Shown here: positions 16,689 through 26,507 of the stretch, in pieces
Layout: the number at the start of each line of letters is the position of its first letter
How positions within the stretch are numbered: position 1 is the stretch's first letter
Source: Cladosporium sp. IMV 00045
Taxonomy: Eukaryota > Ascomycota > Dothideomycetes > Cladosporiales > Cladosporiaceae
DNA length: 27,331 nt
Reading direction: 5' to 3'
NCBI GenBank assembly: GCA_001931905.2
Contig: MSJI02000743.1
Location: 1 to 27,331 of the forward strand
Translations under genes and position numbers: made by a program
Notes under the pieces: model-generated
What the model saw: the letters and a program-made list of their open reading frames with translations, nothing else
The model's database searches: none
Told to the model about the DNA's origin: nothing

Positions 16689-19088
16689 TTTCCTTTCCGT
16701 TCAGTCAATGATCGCGTTTCCTTCAGGTAACAGGTTGACAGGTAGCACAGATGAAGGTTGGCGGGCCTTGGCGAACGCGGAGAGAGTCGTGTGGGCGAGT
16801 GGGACTTGCGTGTGGAGGGAGCGTGATACCCGATGATTATGACGATGGAAAGTGAAAAAACATGATCCCTTCTCGCAAGGCGGACCGATTATGAGGGTGA
16901 CAGTCAGAAGCCGTGCGGTCTTGCCGGATGGATGGACGACGTAGTGAGAAGATAGTTCAGTATGGAATGGTCCTTGGCTTTTGCTTGAGAGAGCTTTTAT
17001 CCTTTTTATCCGCCTTTTATCCGTCTGGTCTTGTGAGGTCTCGAGGTTCTTTTACTGAATTCTTTCTTTCCCACATGTATGTGACAGAGAGATCTACAAG
17101 TCCAGAGGAAAGCCACGCATCGCTGCCGCCACGTGGAAAATTATCCAAACAGATCCTCACCTCGTCCAATCACCGAGTCTGCAATCCTCAAATCCCACCT
17201 CGGCGTTTGTTCTCGACCACCAGCAACCCGACTTGCGCCGACTGACTGTGGAGACCGAATGGAGATACACCATACAAGGCTGGGGAAATGCCCCGGAGTA
17301 CGCCCACAAACCTGCCTGCCTGCCCTGCCCTTCCTCGCCCACAAAGACTCGCCCGCGAGTTGCGGTGCCTCCGTACGACAGAGCATTTTTCTCTCATTCC
17401 ATTCCTGGTGGTCCCGATGCGCCTCCACCATCACTGGCCCTCACTCTCCTCGGCGGTTTAGGCTGCGAGTGATGCCGTCGCCAGGCCTCCGTTAGCCGTC
17501 ACACTGAATATAAGTTCCTTCGCACCACCCGGGCGCACCTTTTTCGAAGGGTCGAATGGTTCTTTTCCTTTCCTTCTGGTCTTCCTCTCCCTTCCTGGCC
17601 TTACCACCCCTGTCACTACAGCTGCTATATATCTGCTCGCCCTTAACCCGCCCTGGCACCTCGCGTATCACCGCTTGCCGTCCCGGTTCAATTCCGGTCG
17701 GTTTCTCTCGGACTTTTTTGGGCTTGACTTGGACACGCGCGCGACAAACGCGCGCACGCGAGTCGAAACTCGATCTCTCAACGGACTGCTGGCGGAAAAC
17801 GATGGAGCCCACGCTGCGCTGCTGCTGTGCGTTTTCCACCACCATTGGTGCTGGTTCGCTTCAGCCGCGCAGAGCCGCGCTCGCTCGCTCGCTGTCTTCC
17901 TCTTGCGATGGCGGAGGTCGTCTCGCGCGATCGGTGAGATGCCCTGAGGAGGAAAATGTTTCTACCTAGTCCTTGCTCGCTTCGCCGCGTTTCAACATAC
18001 GGCGAGCGGCGACAGGAGGAATATTGATTTTTAGGGCCTAGAGGTTTGAAGTGCGGCTTGGCATTGACTTTGGACTCTGTTGTGGTGAGGGTGAGAGGGA
18101 AGTCTGTTTTTGCCAGAAATGTCTGTGTACCTCCCAACGGTACATGCAAAACAGACAGACAGATCTTCAGACCTCTCACCACCGGCAGACTCGGATGAGG
18201 CCTCGCACGTGACCGGGTAATGAGCCTACAGACTGACGCAGCTCACCGCCAGTATCCGAGGGAGTGAAAGGAGTGAGGTGTTTTGCGACGCACCGACCAT
18301 GCTTCTATGATTCGATTTGCAGACGGCGCGCCTTCTAGCGTAATTCTAATCGGACCGACGCGACGCCCACTGCAGCTTATAGGGCTGAAGCGCCTGCAAA
18401 GGCTTCGCAATCTTCGCAATCACACACCGCAAGCGTCGGCCAACAGAAAATTAGAGTGTCGCTGGCGCCCGCTAGACACGCGCTTGCGCCTCTCGGTGGC
18501 ATGGGCAGCTCGTCATCGCCGGCTGCCGGTGGCTCGCTCGCCCTGTCGCCAGCACCGCCAGCACCCATACATTCTCATCGTTCTTCTTTCTGCGGCAACC
18601 GCCTGCGCCCCAACGAGATATGCGCAGAGTTTCGTTGCGCGGTGCCTGGCGACATGCCAGATTCGATCTGCTCGCTGCTTAACAAACCCAAAGGTGGGCC
18701 AGGTAGCGTTGGGATGAGCAAGTGAGGCCACCCAATCCCATTCCGTCCCAGTTGTTTCCCACTACCACTCCTCCCGCCATCTCCCTCACACACTATCCAC
18801 CGTCCAACGTCCCAAAGAGTCGCTTCTGCGGCCGCTGCAAGCCACACCCCTCTCACCCCATCCCATCACCATTTGTCTGGCCGTCTTGGTGCGCGCGCAC
18901 GCGAATGACACACTTTCATCTACACTCTCTTTACCTTCTTCGCTGCTGCTTCTAGCCTTGTCATCACACCACCACACTTCCACAACTTACTACCAACCAC
19001 TGACCCCAGTTGGCTCGGCAGTGCAGGCTTTCCCAAGGCTGCATTGCATACCCGCACGGACTCCTGATTATCGCCGGCGGAGAACCGC
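16689..19088. other. Long upstream region of the Zn2Cys6 regulator
   Basis: These 2.4 kb hold no recognised gene. The left end is the 3' flank of the RPEL gene. Open frames at 17233-17495 and 17556-17969 begin or run in compositionally biased DNA (CGCG-rich, (TCGC)n) and have no known relatives; in a long leader they could act as upstream ORFs. A CACGTG core lies at 18206-18211, an imperfect inverted repeat at 18102-18156, and a C/T/A-rich core promoter at about 18730-19000. The length suggests a heavily regulated promoter or a long 5' leader. Confidence 0.45.
18102..18156. repeat. Imperfect inverted repeat in the regulator's upstream region
   Basis: Arms GTCTGTTTTTGC (18102-18113) and GCAAAACAGAC (18146-18156) pair over 11 bases with one bulged T, enclosing 32 bases. 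A CAGACAGACAGA run follows the right arm. If transcribed in a leader it would form a stem; as DNA it could be a paired site. Confidence 0.4.
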
Positions 19089-20945
19089 ATGGCTAAAATG
19101 TTGTTATCAAACCTGTCTTCAGGACCTCTCGAGGTTTCCTCCTCCAGAGGGATTCGACCCTCGCCGACTAACATGCCGGAGTCCTCGTCGTCATCCACAC
19201 CACCCGCCGTCAAGAGGGCTTGCGACGCCTGCCACCGGAGGAAGGTCAAGTGCATTGGCGACGGATCGCGGCCGTGCAAGAACTGTACCTCGGCCGGCCT
19301 CACTTGTACCTACAATGCCATCCCCCAGAAGAAGGGTCCCAAAGGCAGTCGAGCTAAGGTCATCTCGGAGCTACGGGAAAACCAACGCCAGTCGCAACTC
19401 GCCGCCGCCCAGCAGCATGGCTTCGACGAAGGACCTCACTCCCCGGCCTACCTCAAGAAAGCCGGCTTGCTATCCATGGAGATGATCACATCATGCGTCG
19501 ACTTCTTCTTCGCCAACATATACCCGACGCAACCAATCCTCCACCGAGCGAAGGTCGGCGAAACCATCGGCCAAATGGAGACCAGCGTCGAGGCCTACTG
19601 TCTTGTCGTCTCATTATGCGCATACATGATGATCCAGCCGAACATGAACCTTCCTCCTGGATCCTTCCGCGATCTGGAAGTTCAGCCTCAACCCAGTCTC
19701 GAGCTCGGCCAGCGATTACTTCAGGAGGCGATCAGGGTGCGAAAAGGATACGACTACGTCGAAACGCCGACCGTCTGGACGGTCATCACTTCGTTCTTCC
19801 TGTTCGGCAGCTATTTCTGCCTTGACAAGCACAACACTGCATGGTTCCACTTGCGGGAAGCTACGACTCTCGCGCAGATCATGGGCATGCACGAGGAGTC
19901 ACACTATCAACTGGAACCGGACGTCATCGAGAACTCCAGGAAACGTCGTCTGTATTGGCTGCTCTTCGTGACGGAGCGTGCTTATGCGCTTCAGCAGCAC
20001 CGTCCCTTGACGCTGCATGCCAGTATCAGCCCACCTAGACTGGACGAGGATCCGTCGGAGACAGTCGAGTTGAGCGGCTTCATTCATCTTGTCAATTTGT
20101 TCAGACCCTTTGATGACACATTCGTCGGTCTGTGGAACAAGGCCAAGACTGGTTGTACTACCGAGTGGCTTGCGAGACTTCAGCAACAACTCACCGAGGC
20201 ATTGCCTATTTACCTCCAGAGCACAGAGAGCCAAGCTGTCGACCTACGATGCTCACAACAATGGCTGCGAACCATGGTCTGGCAGCTGTCCATCAGTCAC
20301 GGATACCTCTCATCCGTCGCCAACGAGAACGCCATGAGCTTCCGATACCCCATTGAAATTTCGCGCGACCTCGTCGCAGCCACCAGCACCTTCTCGCAAC
20401 AAGCCATGGAAGTCCACGGCATCGGCCTGATCGAAAAGCTCTTCGACGTCGCCTGCACCCTCACCGACGTCATGTCCTGCGTCCCCTACGAACAACACAC
20501 CTTCGAATACGGCCCGCGCGACTACCTCAACCAACTCATGACGCTGATCTCCAGCCTCCGCGGCGGCCAGCAGCGCTACATGCCCCTGCTCCTCTCGAAA
20601 GTCAACGAGGCCATGCCCCAAATGCCCACGCACGGCTACTCGATGAACATGGCCCCGCCCTCGCGCCTCGGCATGGAAGACCTCTACGACAGCGCCAGCC
20701 AAGGCCACGCCCACAGCAGCACCGCCAGCACGCCCTTCGGCAGCCCGCCTCTCAGCTCCGCCACCGCCAGCATGGTCGGTTTCCCCACCGACAACTCCTA
20801 CCCGCCCGTCAGCCAGGGCGTCAATTACTCCGAACTCCCGCCCGCTGCTTCCGCGCCTATGCCTATGTATCAGCACGAGCCTGCGTCTGCTCTGAGGGGG
20901 TATCCGACATCGAACCCGATGCAGAAATACGAAGGGCAGGGGTGA
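19089..20945 (+). CDS. Zn2Cys6 (fungal binuclear cluster) transcription factor
   Basis: Intronless nuclear regulator of 618 residues. The zinc cluster uses C45, C48, C55, C63, C66 and C73 (C-x2-C-x6-C-x7-C-x2-C-x6-C) in the frame RACDACHRRKVKC, followed by the basic linker AIPQKKGPKGSRAKV. Residues about 140-420 have the helical fungal-specific transcription factor middle region, including the SYFCLDKHNTAWFHLREATTLAQ-type stretch and RRLYWLLFVTERAYALQ. The C-terminal 110 residues are Ser/Pro/Ala/Met-rich and disordered, probably an activation region. The linker KKGPKGSRAKV recalls regulators of sugar and polysaccharide use (AmyR/COL-26/BglR group), but this is memory-based and no target is claimed. 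ATGs at 19098 and 19173 are possible alternative starts; the first has the best context (ccgcATGg). Confidence 0.9.
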   Translation: MAKMLLSNLSSGPLEVSSSRGIRPSPTNMPESSSSSTPPAVKRACDACHRRKVKCIGDGSRPCKNCTSAGLTCTYNAIPQKKGPKGSRAKVISELRENQRQSQLAAAQQHGFDEGPHSPAYLKKAGLLSMEMITSCVDFFFANIYPTQPILHRAKVGETIGQMETSVEAYCLVVSLCAYMMIQPNMNLPPGSFRDLEVQPQPSLELGQRLLQEAIRVRKGYDYVETPTVWTVITSFFLFGSYFCLDKHNTAWFHLREATTLAQIMGMHEESHYQLEPDVIENSRKRRLYWLLFVTERAYALQQHRPLTLHASISPPRLDEDPSETVELSGFIHLVNLFRPFDDTFVGLWNKAKTGCTTEWLARLQQQLTEALPIYLQSTESQAVDLRCSQQWLRTMVWQLSISHGYLSSVANENAMSFRYPIEISRDLVAATSTFSQQAMEVHGIGLIEKLFDVACTLTDVMSCVPYEQHTFEYGPRDYLNQLMTLISSLRGGQQRYMPLLLSKVNEAMPQMPTHGYSMNMAPPSRLGMEDLYDSASQGHAHSSTASTPFGSPPLSSATASMVGFPTDNSYPPVSQGVNYSELPPAASAPMPMYQHEPASALRGYPTSNPMQKYEGQG

Positions 20946-22170
20946 AGGGGTGTTGAAGGAAGGTTGGTTGTGTGACAAAGAGAGCTGAATCGGTGAGACT
21001 TTTTACGTCTTGATCGAATGAACAACACACAAGCTGTGGGCCGCGCTGTGGGAAATTTCACGGCGGTCATACGCTACGATGTCATGAGAAGCTACTGAGC
21101 AGGCAATGCTGCTGCCGCCGCTACTGCGCCTGCTGCATAGGGCCAGGCTATCAGCGCCTGGACATTTTTTTCTTTCTTGTTCTGCAATGCATGAGAGGAC
21201 GCGGAAGACCGAGCACTCGCCAGCCTGCGTGCCAGGCTTGGGTCTGGGATGAGGAAGCATTGAAAGTGAAACATGGGAACTTCGTGGCATGCATATCGGC
21301 ATCTATAAGACTGCCCGCGCGCCATTTTTTGCGTCCTGCATTTGAGGAGTTGGGGATTGAATAGGGGTCTTCAAGCCTCGCGGTGATCCTGCTGTGCATG
21401 GCGAGGCGTTTCGAATAGGAAGATTTTTGGGGACAGCACTTGCTATCTGCTACTGCTATCGCTACTGCTGTTGTTATACCATTTTGATGTACATAGTGCA
21501 ATGAAACTACGCTCAACGACAATTTTCAATCTTGATCACGTTTCACTGCCGATTCTGTTTTCCCAGGCTTTTGATGCGGTTCTGGATATTACCGTCGAGA
21601 GTGCTGTGATGCGTGTCTAGGTGGGAGCTGCGAAATCGATCAAATTGGAATAATATGGGCTGCTTTGGTCGTGCTGGGGTGAAGAAGAAGAAGAAGAAGC
21701 ACGCCGGCGCTCATTATTCCATGATTGGATAGAACCCTAAATTGCCTTGCTCGTTTGGTAACCGGAAACAGTAGTGAGCGAAATATTCGTAGAGTAGAAT
21801 ACACGTGTATGCAGGTTGTTCCGGTTCGGGCAACTTCTTGAGGTGGTGAGGTTCGGGTTAAGCGAGGTTCTCTGGCTTGGCGGCTTGCTTACATACAGCA
21901 TCGCCCAACGTCTCTCGGAGACGTCGGTCTGTCAGTTTACGTTTACGTTTACGTTTATTGATCCTCTGCGGTCCTGCTCTGTACTTCAAAAGGCTTCCAT
22001 AGATCTCCGCGTAATTGGATACAAGGGCTTTTGTACCAATCAGCAAACCAGGAACAGATAATTCACGCCTGTTGCGCCATTTGACGGATCGTTCGGCTGT
22101 TTCGCTTGATCAAGAGCAACGTAGACGGACGTCTTCATACTACGAGTCACATCACATCACATCAGCGACA
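20946..22170. other. Intergenic region with short simple repeats
   Basis: These 1.2 kb hold the 3' flank of the regulator and the promoter of the lipase gene. Simple repeats: (GAA)n near 21681-21700, (TTTACG)n near 21936-21957, and (ATCAC)n near 22148-22165, just before the lipase start. Minus-strand frames at 21003-21522 have no known relatives. No RNA gene is recognised. Confidence 0.5.
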
Positions 22171-23106
22171 ATGTCACAAGTCACGACCGAAGAAGGCTGG
22201 CTCGAACTGCCCGACGGCAACAAGCTGTACACCAAAACTACACACCCCGCCACCGCCACCCCGATCAAAGCCCGCTTAGCCTTCGTCCACGGCTTCTCCG
22301 AGCACATCGGCTACTACGACCCCTTCTTCACCATCCTCGCCAGCAAAGGAATCGCCATCTACGCCTTCGACCAGCGCGGTTGGGGCCGCAGCGTGCTGGA
22401 AAAGCGCCACCGCGGCCTCACAGGCGCCACGCCCCAGGTTCTAGACGACATCACGCAGTTCATCAAGAGCATCCCGAGCAGCAACCCTTCGACTCCCCTC
22501 TTCCTCATGGGCCACAGCATGGGCGGCGCCGAGGTGCTCACGTACGCAGCCTCGGGCCCGCGCGCCGCGACCAGCACGATCCGCGGCTTCCTGGCAGAAG
22601 CGCCCTTCGTCGCGCTGCACCCCAAGAGCCGGCCGTGGAAGTCCACCGTCATCCTCGGCCGGCTGGCCGGCAGACTCCTACCCAACTTCCAGATGGTCAA
22701 CAAGCTCGACCTCAGCCTGCTGAGCCGCGACCCGGAGCACGGCAGGCGCGTGGGCGAGGACGAGCTGTGCCACGACACGGGCACGCTGGCGGGGCTGGCG
22801 GGCATGCTGGACCGGGCTGCTATGTTGGAGGATGGGAGGGTTGTCGTCAAGGAGGGCGCGGGCGAGGGTGGCAAGACGAGATTGTGGGTTGGGCACGGCA
22901 CGGCGGATGGGATTTGCGATTTCGAGGCTACGCAGAGGATGTTTGCGCGCGTTGATGCGGAGGATAGGGAGCTGAGGGTCTACGAGGGCTGGTATCATCA
23001 GTTGCACGCGGAGGTGGGCGAGGATAAAGTCAAGTATGCGGAGGATGTGGCGGCGTGGGTTTTGGAGAGGTGTAAGCCGCTCGAGGGGGAGAGGTCGAGG
23101 CTGTGA
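22171..23106 (+). CDS. YJU3: Alpha/beta hydrolase, monoacylglycerol lipase-like
   Basis: Intronless 311-residue hydrolase expected to cleave monoacylglycerols to fatty acid and glycerol, as yeast Yju3 and human MGLL do, at lipid droplets or membranes. Landmarks: oxyanion-hole region FVHGFSEHIGYYD (about 38-50), DQRGWGRS, nucleophile elbow G114-H-S116-M-G-G, acid D246 in GHGTADGICD, and base H276 in YEGWYHQLHAE. Length matches the family (300-315). The frame is open 156 bases further upstream but starts at TTG; the first ATG is at 22171, preceded by CAGCGACA. The region before D246 (about 195-235) contains a Gly/Glu-rich loop, so cap-domain specificity may differ. Other alpha/beta hydrolases (serine aminopeptidase S33 group) are the alternative assignment; the symbol is by family resemblance. 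Confidence 0.85.
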   Translation: MSQVTTEEGWLELPDGNKLYTKTTHPATATPIKARLAFVHGFSEHIGYYDPFFTILASKGIAIYAFDQRGWGRSVLEKRHRGLTGATPQVLDDITQFIKSIPSSNPSTPLFLMGHSMGGAEVLTYAASGPRAATSTIRGFLAEAPFVALHPKSRPWKSTVILGRLAGRLLPNFQMVNKLDLSLLSRDPEHGRRVGEDELCHDTGTLAGLAGMLDRAAMLEDGRVVVKEGAGEGGKTRLWVGHGTADGICDFEATQRMFARVDAEDRELRVYEGWYHQLHAEVGEDKVKYAEDVAAWVLERCKPLEGERSRL

Positions 23107-23511
23107 GCATTGGGTTCCGTCTAGTGCCGTTGCCTATGAGATCGATTGGTAAAGGTTGGTGGATATATACGCATTATGATTAATTCTCTAAGCCCCTAGT
23201 TCTGTTTCTACCGCACATTTCATCGTCTACGCAGTTTGGTCGTACCCCATCTACCGCGGCACGGTGCTTTTGCCTGCGCCCTAGATTGACCATCTCAGAA
23301 ACTGCCCGCTGGAGCGGTAATTGAATCCTCTCACTTTCCCAGACAGATCCGTTGGGCTAGATTCTTGTAGAGGCAGCCTTTTGCCTCATCTGATGAACGC
23401 TTCAACCCAAGCGCTCCGTTCATGTCCACCAGTCAGGCAACTCAAATGTCCAAGCAGCGTAGTCCTGTCCGATAAAGGCCATCTTCAAAGTCCATCAGAA
23501 TTAGAGATGCT
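23107..23511. other. Convergent intergenic region
   Basis: The 3' flanks of the lipase (+) and OPI10 (-) genes. A TATATA stretch near 23163 and AT-rich blocks may serve in polyadenylation. I see no further gene. Confidence 0.5.
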
Positions 23512-24165
23512 TTAGCCTTGCTCCTCTCGCTCCAGAAAACTCGGATCCAGCTCCACTTTCTTTTCGAATTTCGTCCACCAATCCTGGAACGCCTTCAAAG
23601 GCACAGTGTCGCTACCAAACGAAGCCAAGAAATTGAAAGCATTGCCAATGATCCTCTGCGCAAGCACCTTCGTCGTGACACGGCCTCCAGTAGCCGATCC
23701 TTGCCGTACGAGAGCCGTTTGCGGGACGTTTGAGGGTCCTCTGAGAGAAGAAATCTGTGCTTCGACCTGAGCTGCGGGCTCGATGGAGACGCCGACAACG
23801 ATATCCGCTCCGGCTGGGACGGCGTTGTTCGTGTTTGCGGATGGCTGTGCGGGATCGTCGGTCATGGCATCGCCGTCCAGTGCGTTCGGTCCAGATCCGG
23901 AAGAGTTGTCTCTCAAACCGCTGACTTTGAAAATGGCACTCTCCTTGCCAGGGCCAATTCCTCCCAGGAGCTTGAATGCTTGCGATGGTGGTATTTGGAC
24001 GTAGACGGTTGCTGCTGTGCCTTCGGGTAGTTGCGTTCCCGGGAGGATGAATACCACGATGTGGCTGAATGATGGTACGGGTGGGATTCTGAAGGCGAAT
24101 TGTGTTTCGGTGATAGCTGTGGGTGCGGCGTCCACGGGCCTGCCTGAGATGATGAGACCAAACAT
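23512..24165 (-). CDS. OPI10: Hikeshi/OPI10 family protein
   Basis: A 217-residue protein of the Hikeshi family (DUF775). Human Hikeshi carries Hsp70 into the nucleus under heat stress; yeast Opi10 mutants overproduce inositol. It starts with the conserved block MFGLIISGRPV, followed by a beta-rich N-terminal domain (FRIPPVPSFSHIVVFILPG, then GTAATVYVQIPPS) that in the human protein meets FG-nucleoporins, an acidic/Asn-rich linker (about 95-140), and the C-terminal helical segment AFNFLASFG then WWTKFEKKVELDPSFLERE. The open frame runs 32 codons further upstream but starts at GTG; the ATG before FGLIISGRPV is the family's usual start. Its start lies 291 bases from that of the divergent Nudix gene. 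Confidence 0.92.
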   Translation of the reverse strand: MFGLIISGRPVDAAPTAITETQFAFRIPPVPSFSHIVVFILPGTQLPEGTAATVYVQIPPSQAFKLLGGIGPGKESAIFKVSGLRDNSSGSGPNALDGDAMTDDPAQPSANTNNAVPAGADIVVGVSIEPAAQVEAQISSLRGPSNVPQTALVRQGSATGGRVTTKVLAQRIIGNAFNFLASFGSDTVPLKAFQDWWTKFEKKVELDPSFLEREEQG

Positions 24166-24456
24166 GATTTTTTCCTTTAGTTTTCGTTCCAAGAAATCGA
24201 GTCGCTGCCGATATGGCAGGGATTTATCGTGATATATGCTGTCCCTCGTCGTCGTAGTCACTTTTCGAAATCGCTTGCATCTTCTGCGGGGATCAACGTC
24301 CGTCCTTCACCCCCACTTGGTGCGTGAGCCCTCTCTGACACAGAACCTGGAAGTCTGACTTGAAGTCAGCCGCAAGTAGGCTGGCAACATACGACAACAC
24401 AAAGCACAAGACGACTGAGTTTTGCAGAGATCACACTCCTTCGTCTAACTATCAGC
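24166..24456. promoter_or_regulatory. Shared divergent promoter of OPI10 and the Nudix gene
   Basis: The 291 bases between two divergent ATGs. They must hold both core promoters. I see no strong TATA box and no heat-shock element (repeated nGAAn) that I would call with confidence, although Hikeshi genes can be stress-linked. Confidence 0.4.
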
Positions 24457-25575
24457 ATGGATACCTTCAACCTGAACCGCGTCCGCGCACTCCTCCCCAA
24501 ACAGCTACCGAGGATGCCCTCCTGGCCCGCAGCTCAAGACCAAGACACCGACCCCGAATCGGCCAACGCAAACGATGGCGAGCCTTCAAGCGAAGCCATT
24601 ACTCTGCCAGAGCCGAATCCAAGTGAAAGCGGACCTAAAAGCAACCTCGACCTGATCAGCGAATGTGACAACTTCCCTTACTATCATACCAATCCGAAGC
24701 TCTTCCTAGCCCACATCAACACCTACTACGCGCTGAAAGTGCCCCAATACCCCGAGGCTGATCTCGGATATCTTCTTCCCTCGGTCACAGAAGCTTTCCG
24801 CGGTCTGCCGGATTGGGAGGTTAACGATGACGAGCGCACACTCACTCTCACCACCGGCTCGACCGAGGAGGAGAGGTCTAAGATCGTTGCAGCTACGGCT
24901 GAAGCTATGCGCGCAACGGACCACTTCAAGATCCTCAGAGGTTGGAGAAACGAGTTGTACCCGGTCTATGGACCCAACCGGGATCTTCTCTTCAGCATTG
25001 AACGGGCCGCGAGTGCGCTGTTCGGCATTGTGACTTATGGATGTCACATGATGGCATATACGAAGAAGGACGGAGAATTGAAGCTGTGGGTGCCAAAAAG
25101 AGCTGCCACAAAGCAGACATACGGCGGCATGTTGGACAACACCGTTGCGGGAGGTATCGCGACTGGCGAAACTCCATTTGAGTGCATAGTACGGGAAGCA
25201 GGAGAGGAAGCATCGTTGCCTGAAGATTTGGTACGAAAGGAAGTAAAAGCGACGGGTACGGTGACATACTTCCACATCCGCGACCACCGCGCTGGTGGAG
25301 AAACGAGGCTGCTCCAGCCAGAGGTGCAGTACATCTATGATCTGGAGCTGCCGGACGACGTGGAACCGAAGCCGAGTGACGACGAAGTCGAATCCTTTGA
25401 GCTGATGAGCATCGACGAGACGAAAGCGGCCTTGCGCGACGGCGTTTTCAAACCCAACTGCGCAGTGGTGATGCTTGATTTCTTCGTCCGTCACGGCATC
25501 CTCACATCCGAAGACGAAGGGTACGTGGAGATCGTCGCCAGACTGCACCGGAGGCTGGAGTTCCCTACTCTGTAA
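24457..25575 (+). CDS. Nudix hydrolase with DUF4743 N-terminus (thiamine pyrophosphokinase-related)
   Basis: Intronless 372-residue protein. The N-terminal third (about 65-185) is the DUF4743 region typical of the group that includes yeast YJR142W, with FKILRGWRNELYPVYG just before the Nudix fold. The Nudix box spans residues 232-254: G-x5-E-x7-R-E-A-G-E-E, with the metal-binding Glu pair at E250 and E251. The glycine near the end of the consensus (REUXEEXGU) is Ser here, a change within the last turn of the helix. The family acts on nucleoside-diphosphate-linked compounds; yeast and plant relatives have been linked to damaged thiamine diphosphate (oxo/oxy forms). The motif TYGGMLDNTVAGGI is characteristic of this group. 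The start ATG at 24457 follows an A-rich leader. Confidence 0.88.
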   Translation: MDTFNLNRVRALLPKQLPRMPSWPAAQDQDTDPESANANDGEPSSEAITLPEPNPSESGPKSNLDLISECDNFPYYHTNPKLFLAHINTYYALKVPQYPEADLGYLLPSVTEAFRGLPDWEVNDDERTLTLTTGSTEEERSKIVAATAEAMRATDHFKILRGWRNELYPVYGPNRDLLFSIERAASALFGIVTYGCHMMAYTKKDGELKLWVPKRAATKQTYGGMLDNTVAGGIATGETPFECIVREAGEEASLPEDLVRKEVKATGTVTYFHIRDHRAGGETRLLQPEVQYIYDLELPDDVEPKPSDDEVESFELMSIDETKAALRDGVFKPNCAVVMLDFFVRHGILTSEDEGYVEIVARLHRRLEFPTL

Positions 25576-25768
25576 GAAAAAGAACAAGTATCTCGAGTTT
25601 GTAGCTTTTTTGTGTAGTCATGATACCCGGCCCAGGCATTTTTCCAAAAGTAAGCGTCCTTCAGAGCTTTTCCCACCAACGCCGCGCTAAATTGAATTTT
25701 TGTTTTCCCTTCATCTCTATCCCTTCCGGCAGTGACTATGACTGAATTTACTGGATGCCCAACAATTC

Positions 25769-26253
25769 CTACTTCTTGAGCAGCATGTAAACGTTGTCAA
25801 TGCGCAGCGGCGAGAGCTTCTTGTGCGGTCCGTCCAGGCACATGAGGAGTCCGCCGAAGGAGACGTAGCATTTGCTAGGATTTCCGTCAGTTCCCCGAAA
25901 TATGACGACAAGACGTCTAAAGAGCAAACTTACATGCTCCTTCCCTCCTCGCCCTCCTCAAAGCGATACACCTTGCCGTAGCAGACGTAGTCGTACATGT
26001 CCGCGAGGGTCGACTCGCCCTTCTTCTCTCTCCAGCCGCGCTCGTCCTTGGTTCCGTCGAGGTTCAACGTCGTCGCGAGCACCATGGTAACCGTCTCGCC
26101 GCTCGCGATGGGGTAGAGCTCGTGGTTCACGTCTAGGGTGAGCGCGGTCGAGGCATCGTGCGTAGCGCCCAGGACACGGGTGACGCGGTCGTACTTGTCG
26201 GCGATGGTGGAGGTGACGTTGAAGGACTCCTCGTACAGCGTTGCGTCGGACAT
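25769..26253 (-). CDS. RPB8: RNA polymerase subunit RPB8 (ABC14.5), two exons
   Basis: Small subunit shared by RNA polymerases I, II and III. Exons 26253-25934 and 25874-25769 on the minus strand give 141 residues, close to yeast (146). The 59-nt intron has donor GTAAGT, branch CTGAC and acceptor CCTAG, splitting an Ile codon (AT/C). Landmarks: MSDATLYEESFNVT at the start; KYDRVTRV; TLDVNHELYPIASGE; MVLATTLNLDGT; ADMYDYVCYGKVYRFEE before the intron; and YVSFGGLLMCLDG with NVYMLLKK at the C-terminus after it. The frame is open upstream of 26253 with other Met codons, but RPB8 proteins begin at MSD. Reading through the intron would end the protein at once (ATG TAA), so splicing is needed for the last strands of the OB-fold. 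Confidence 0.96.
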
Positions 26254-26507
26254 GGTCGCGGTTCTCTGCGGGCGGAAGGATATTGCGAAAGGGCGTTCGT
26301 ATACTGTCGATTCTCTTGATGTTGCGCAAAGCTGCCTGGCCTGCCACAAAAAGTCAAGATGCTGGGGCTTGATGGGGAATCTTAGCCGAGCTCTCTCCAA
26401 AGTTTGGGCCAACTTCATCGTCACGGACGCGCCACTTCGCGTCGACATGTCGTGTTGAATCCCAAAATTGAGACGAATGGCGAGCATCATATAATTTTAC
26501 CGGCGAT
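26254..26507. promoter_or_regulatory. Shared divergent promoter of RPB8 and MLH1
   Basis: Only 254 bases separate the two start codons, so both core promoters are packed here. An AT-rich patch (ATATAATTTT, near 26489-26498) lies just upstream of the MLH1 start. An open frame continues upstream of RPB8 in this stretch but adds nothing conserved. Confidence 0.5.

Noticed and set aside
17640..17710. Possible tRNA (GGTTCAATTCC resembles a B box near 17685)
   Set aside because: There is no matching A box or acceptor stem at the right distance, and the T-stem pairs only partly.
17556..17969. A 137-codon plus-strand ORF with an ATG
   Set aside because: It has biased composition (Ser/Arg/Cys-rich), no known relative and no splice signals in support. 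Kept only as a possible upstream ORF.
20310..20978. A 222-codon minus-strand frame
   Set aside because: It is antisense to the conserved Zn2Cys6 protein, with His/Gly/Val-rich composition from GC-rich third positions.
22359..22955. Long alternative frames on both strands within the lipase
   Set aside because: They overlap the catalytic core of a clear alpha/beta hydrolase and arise from its GC-rich codons.
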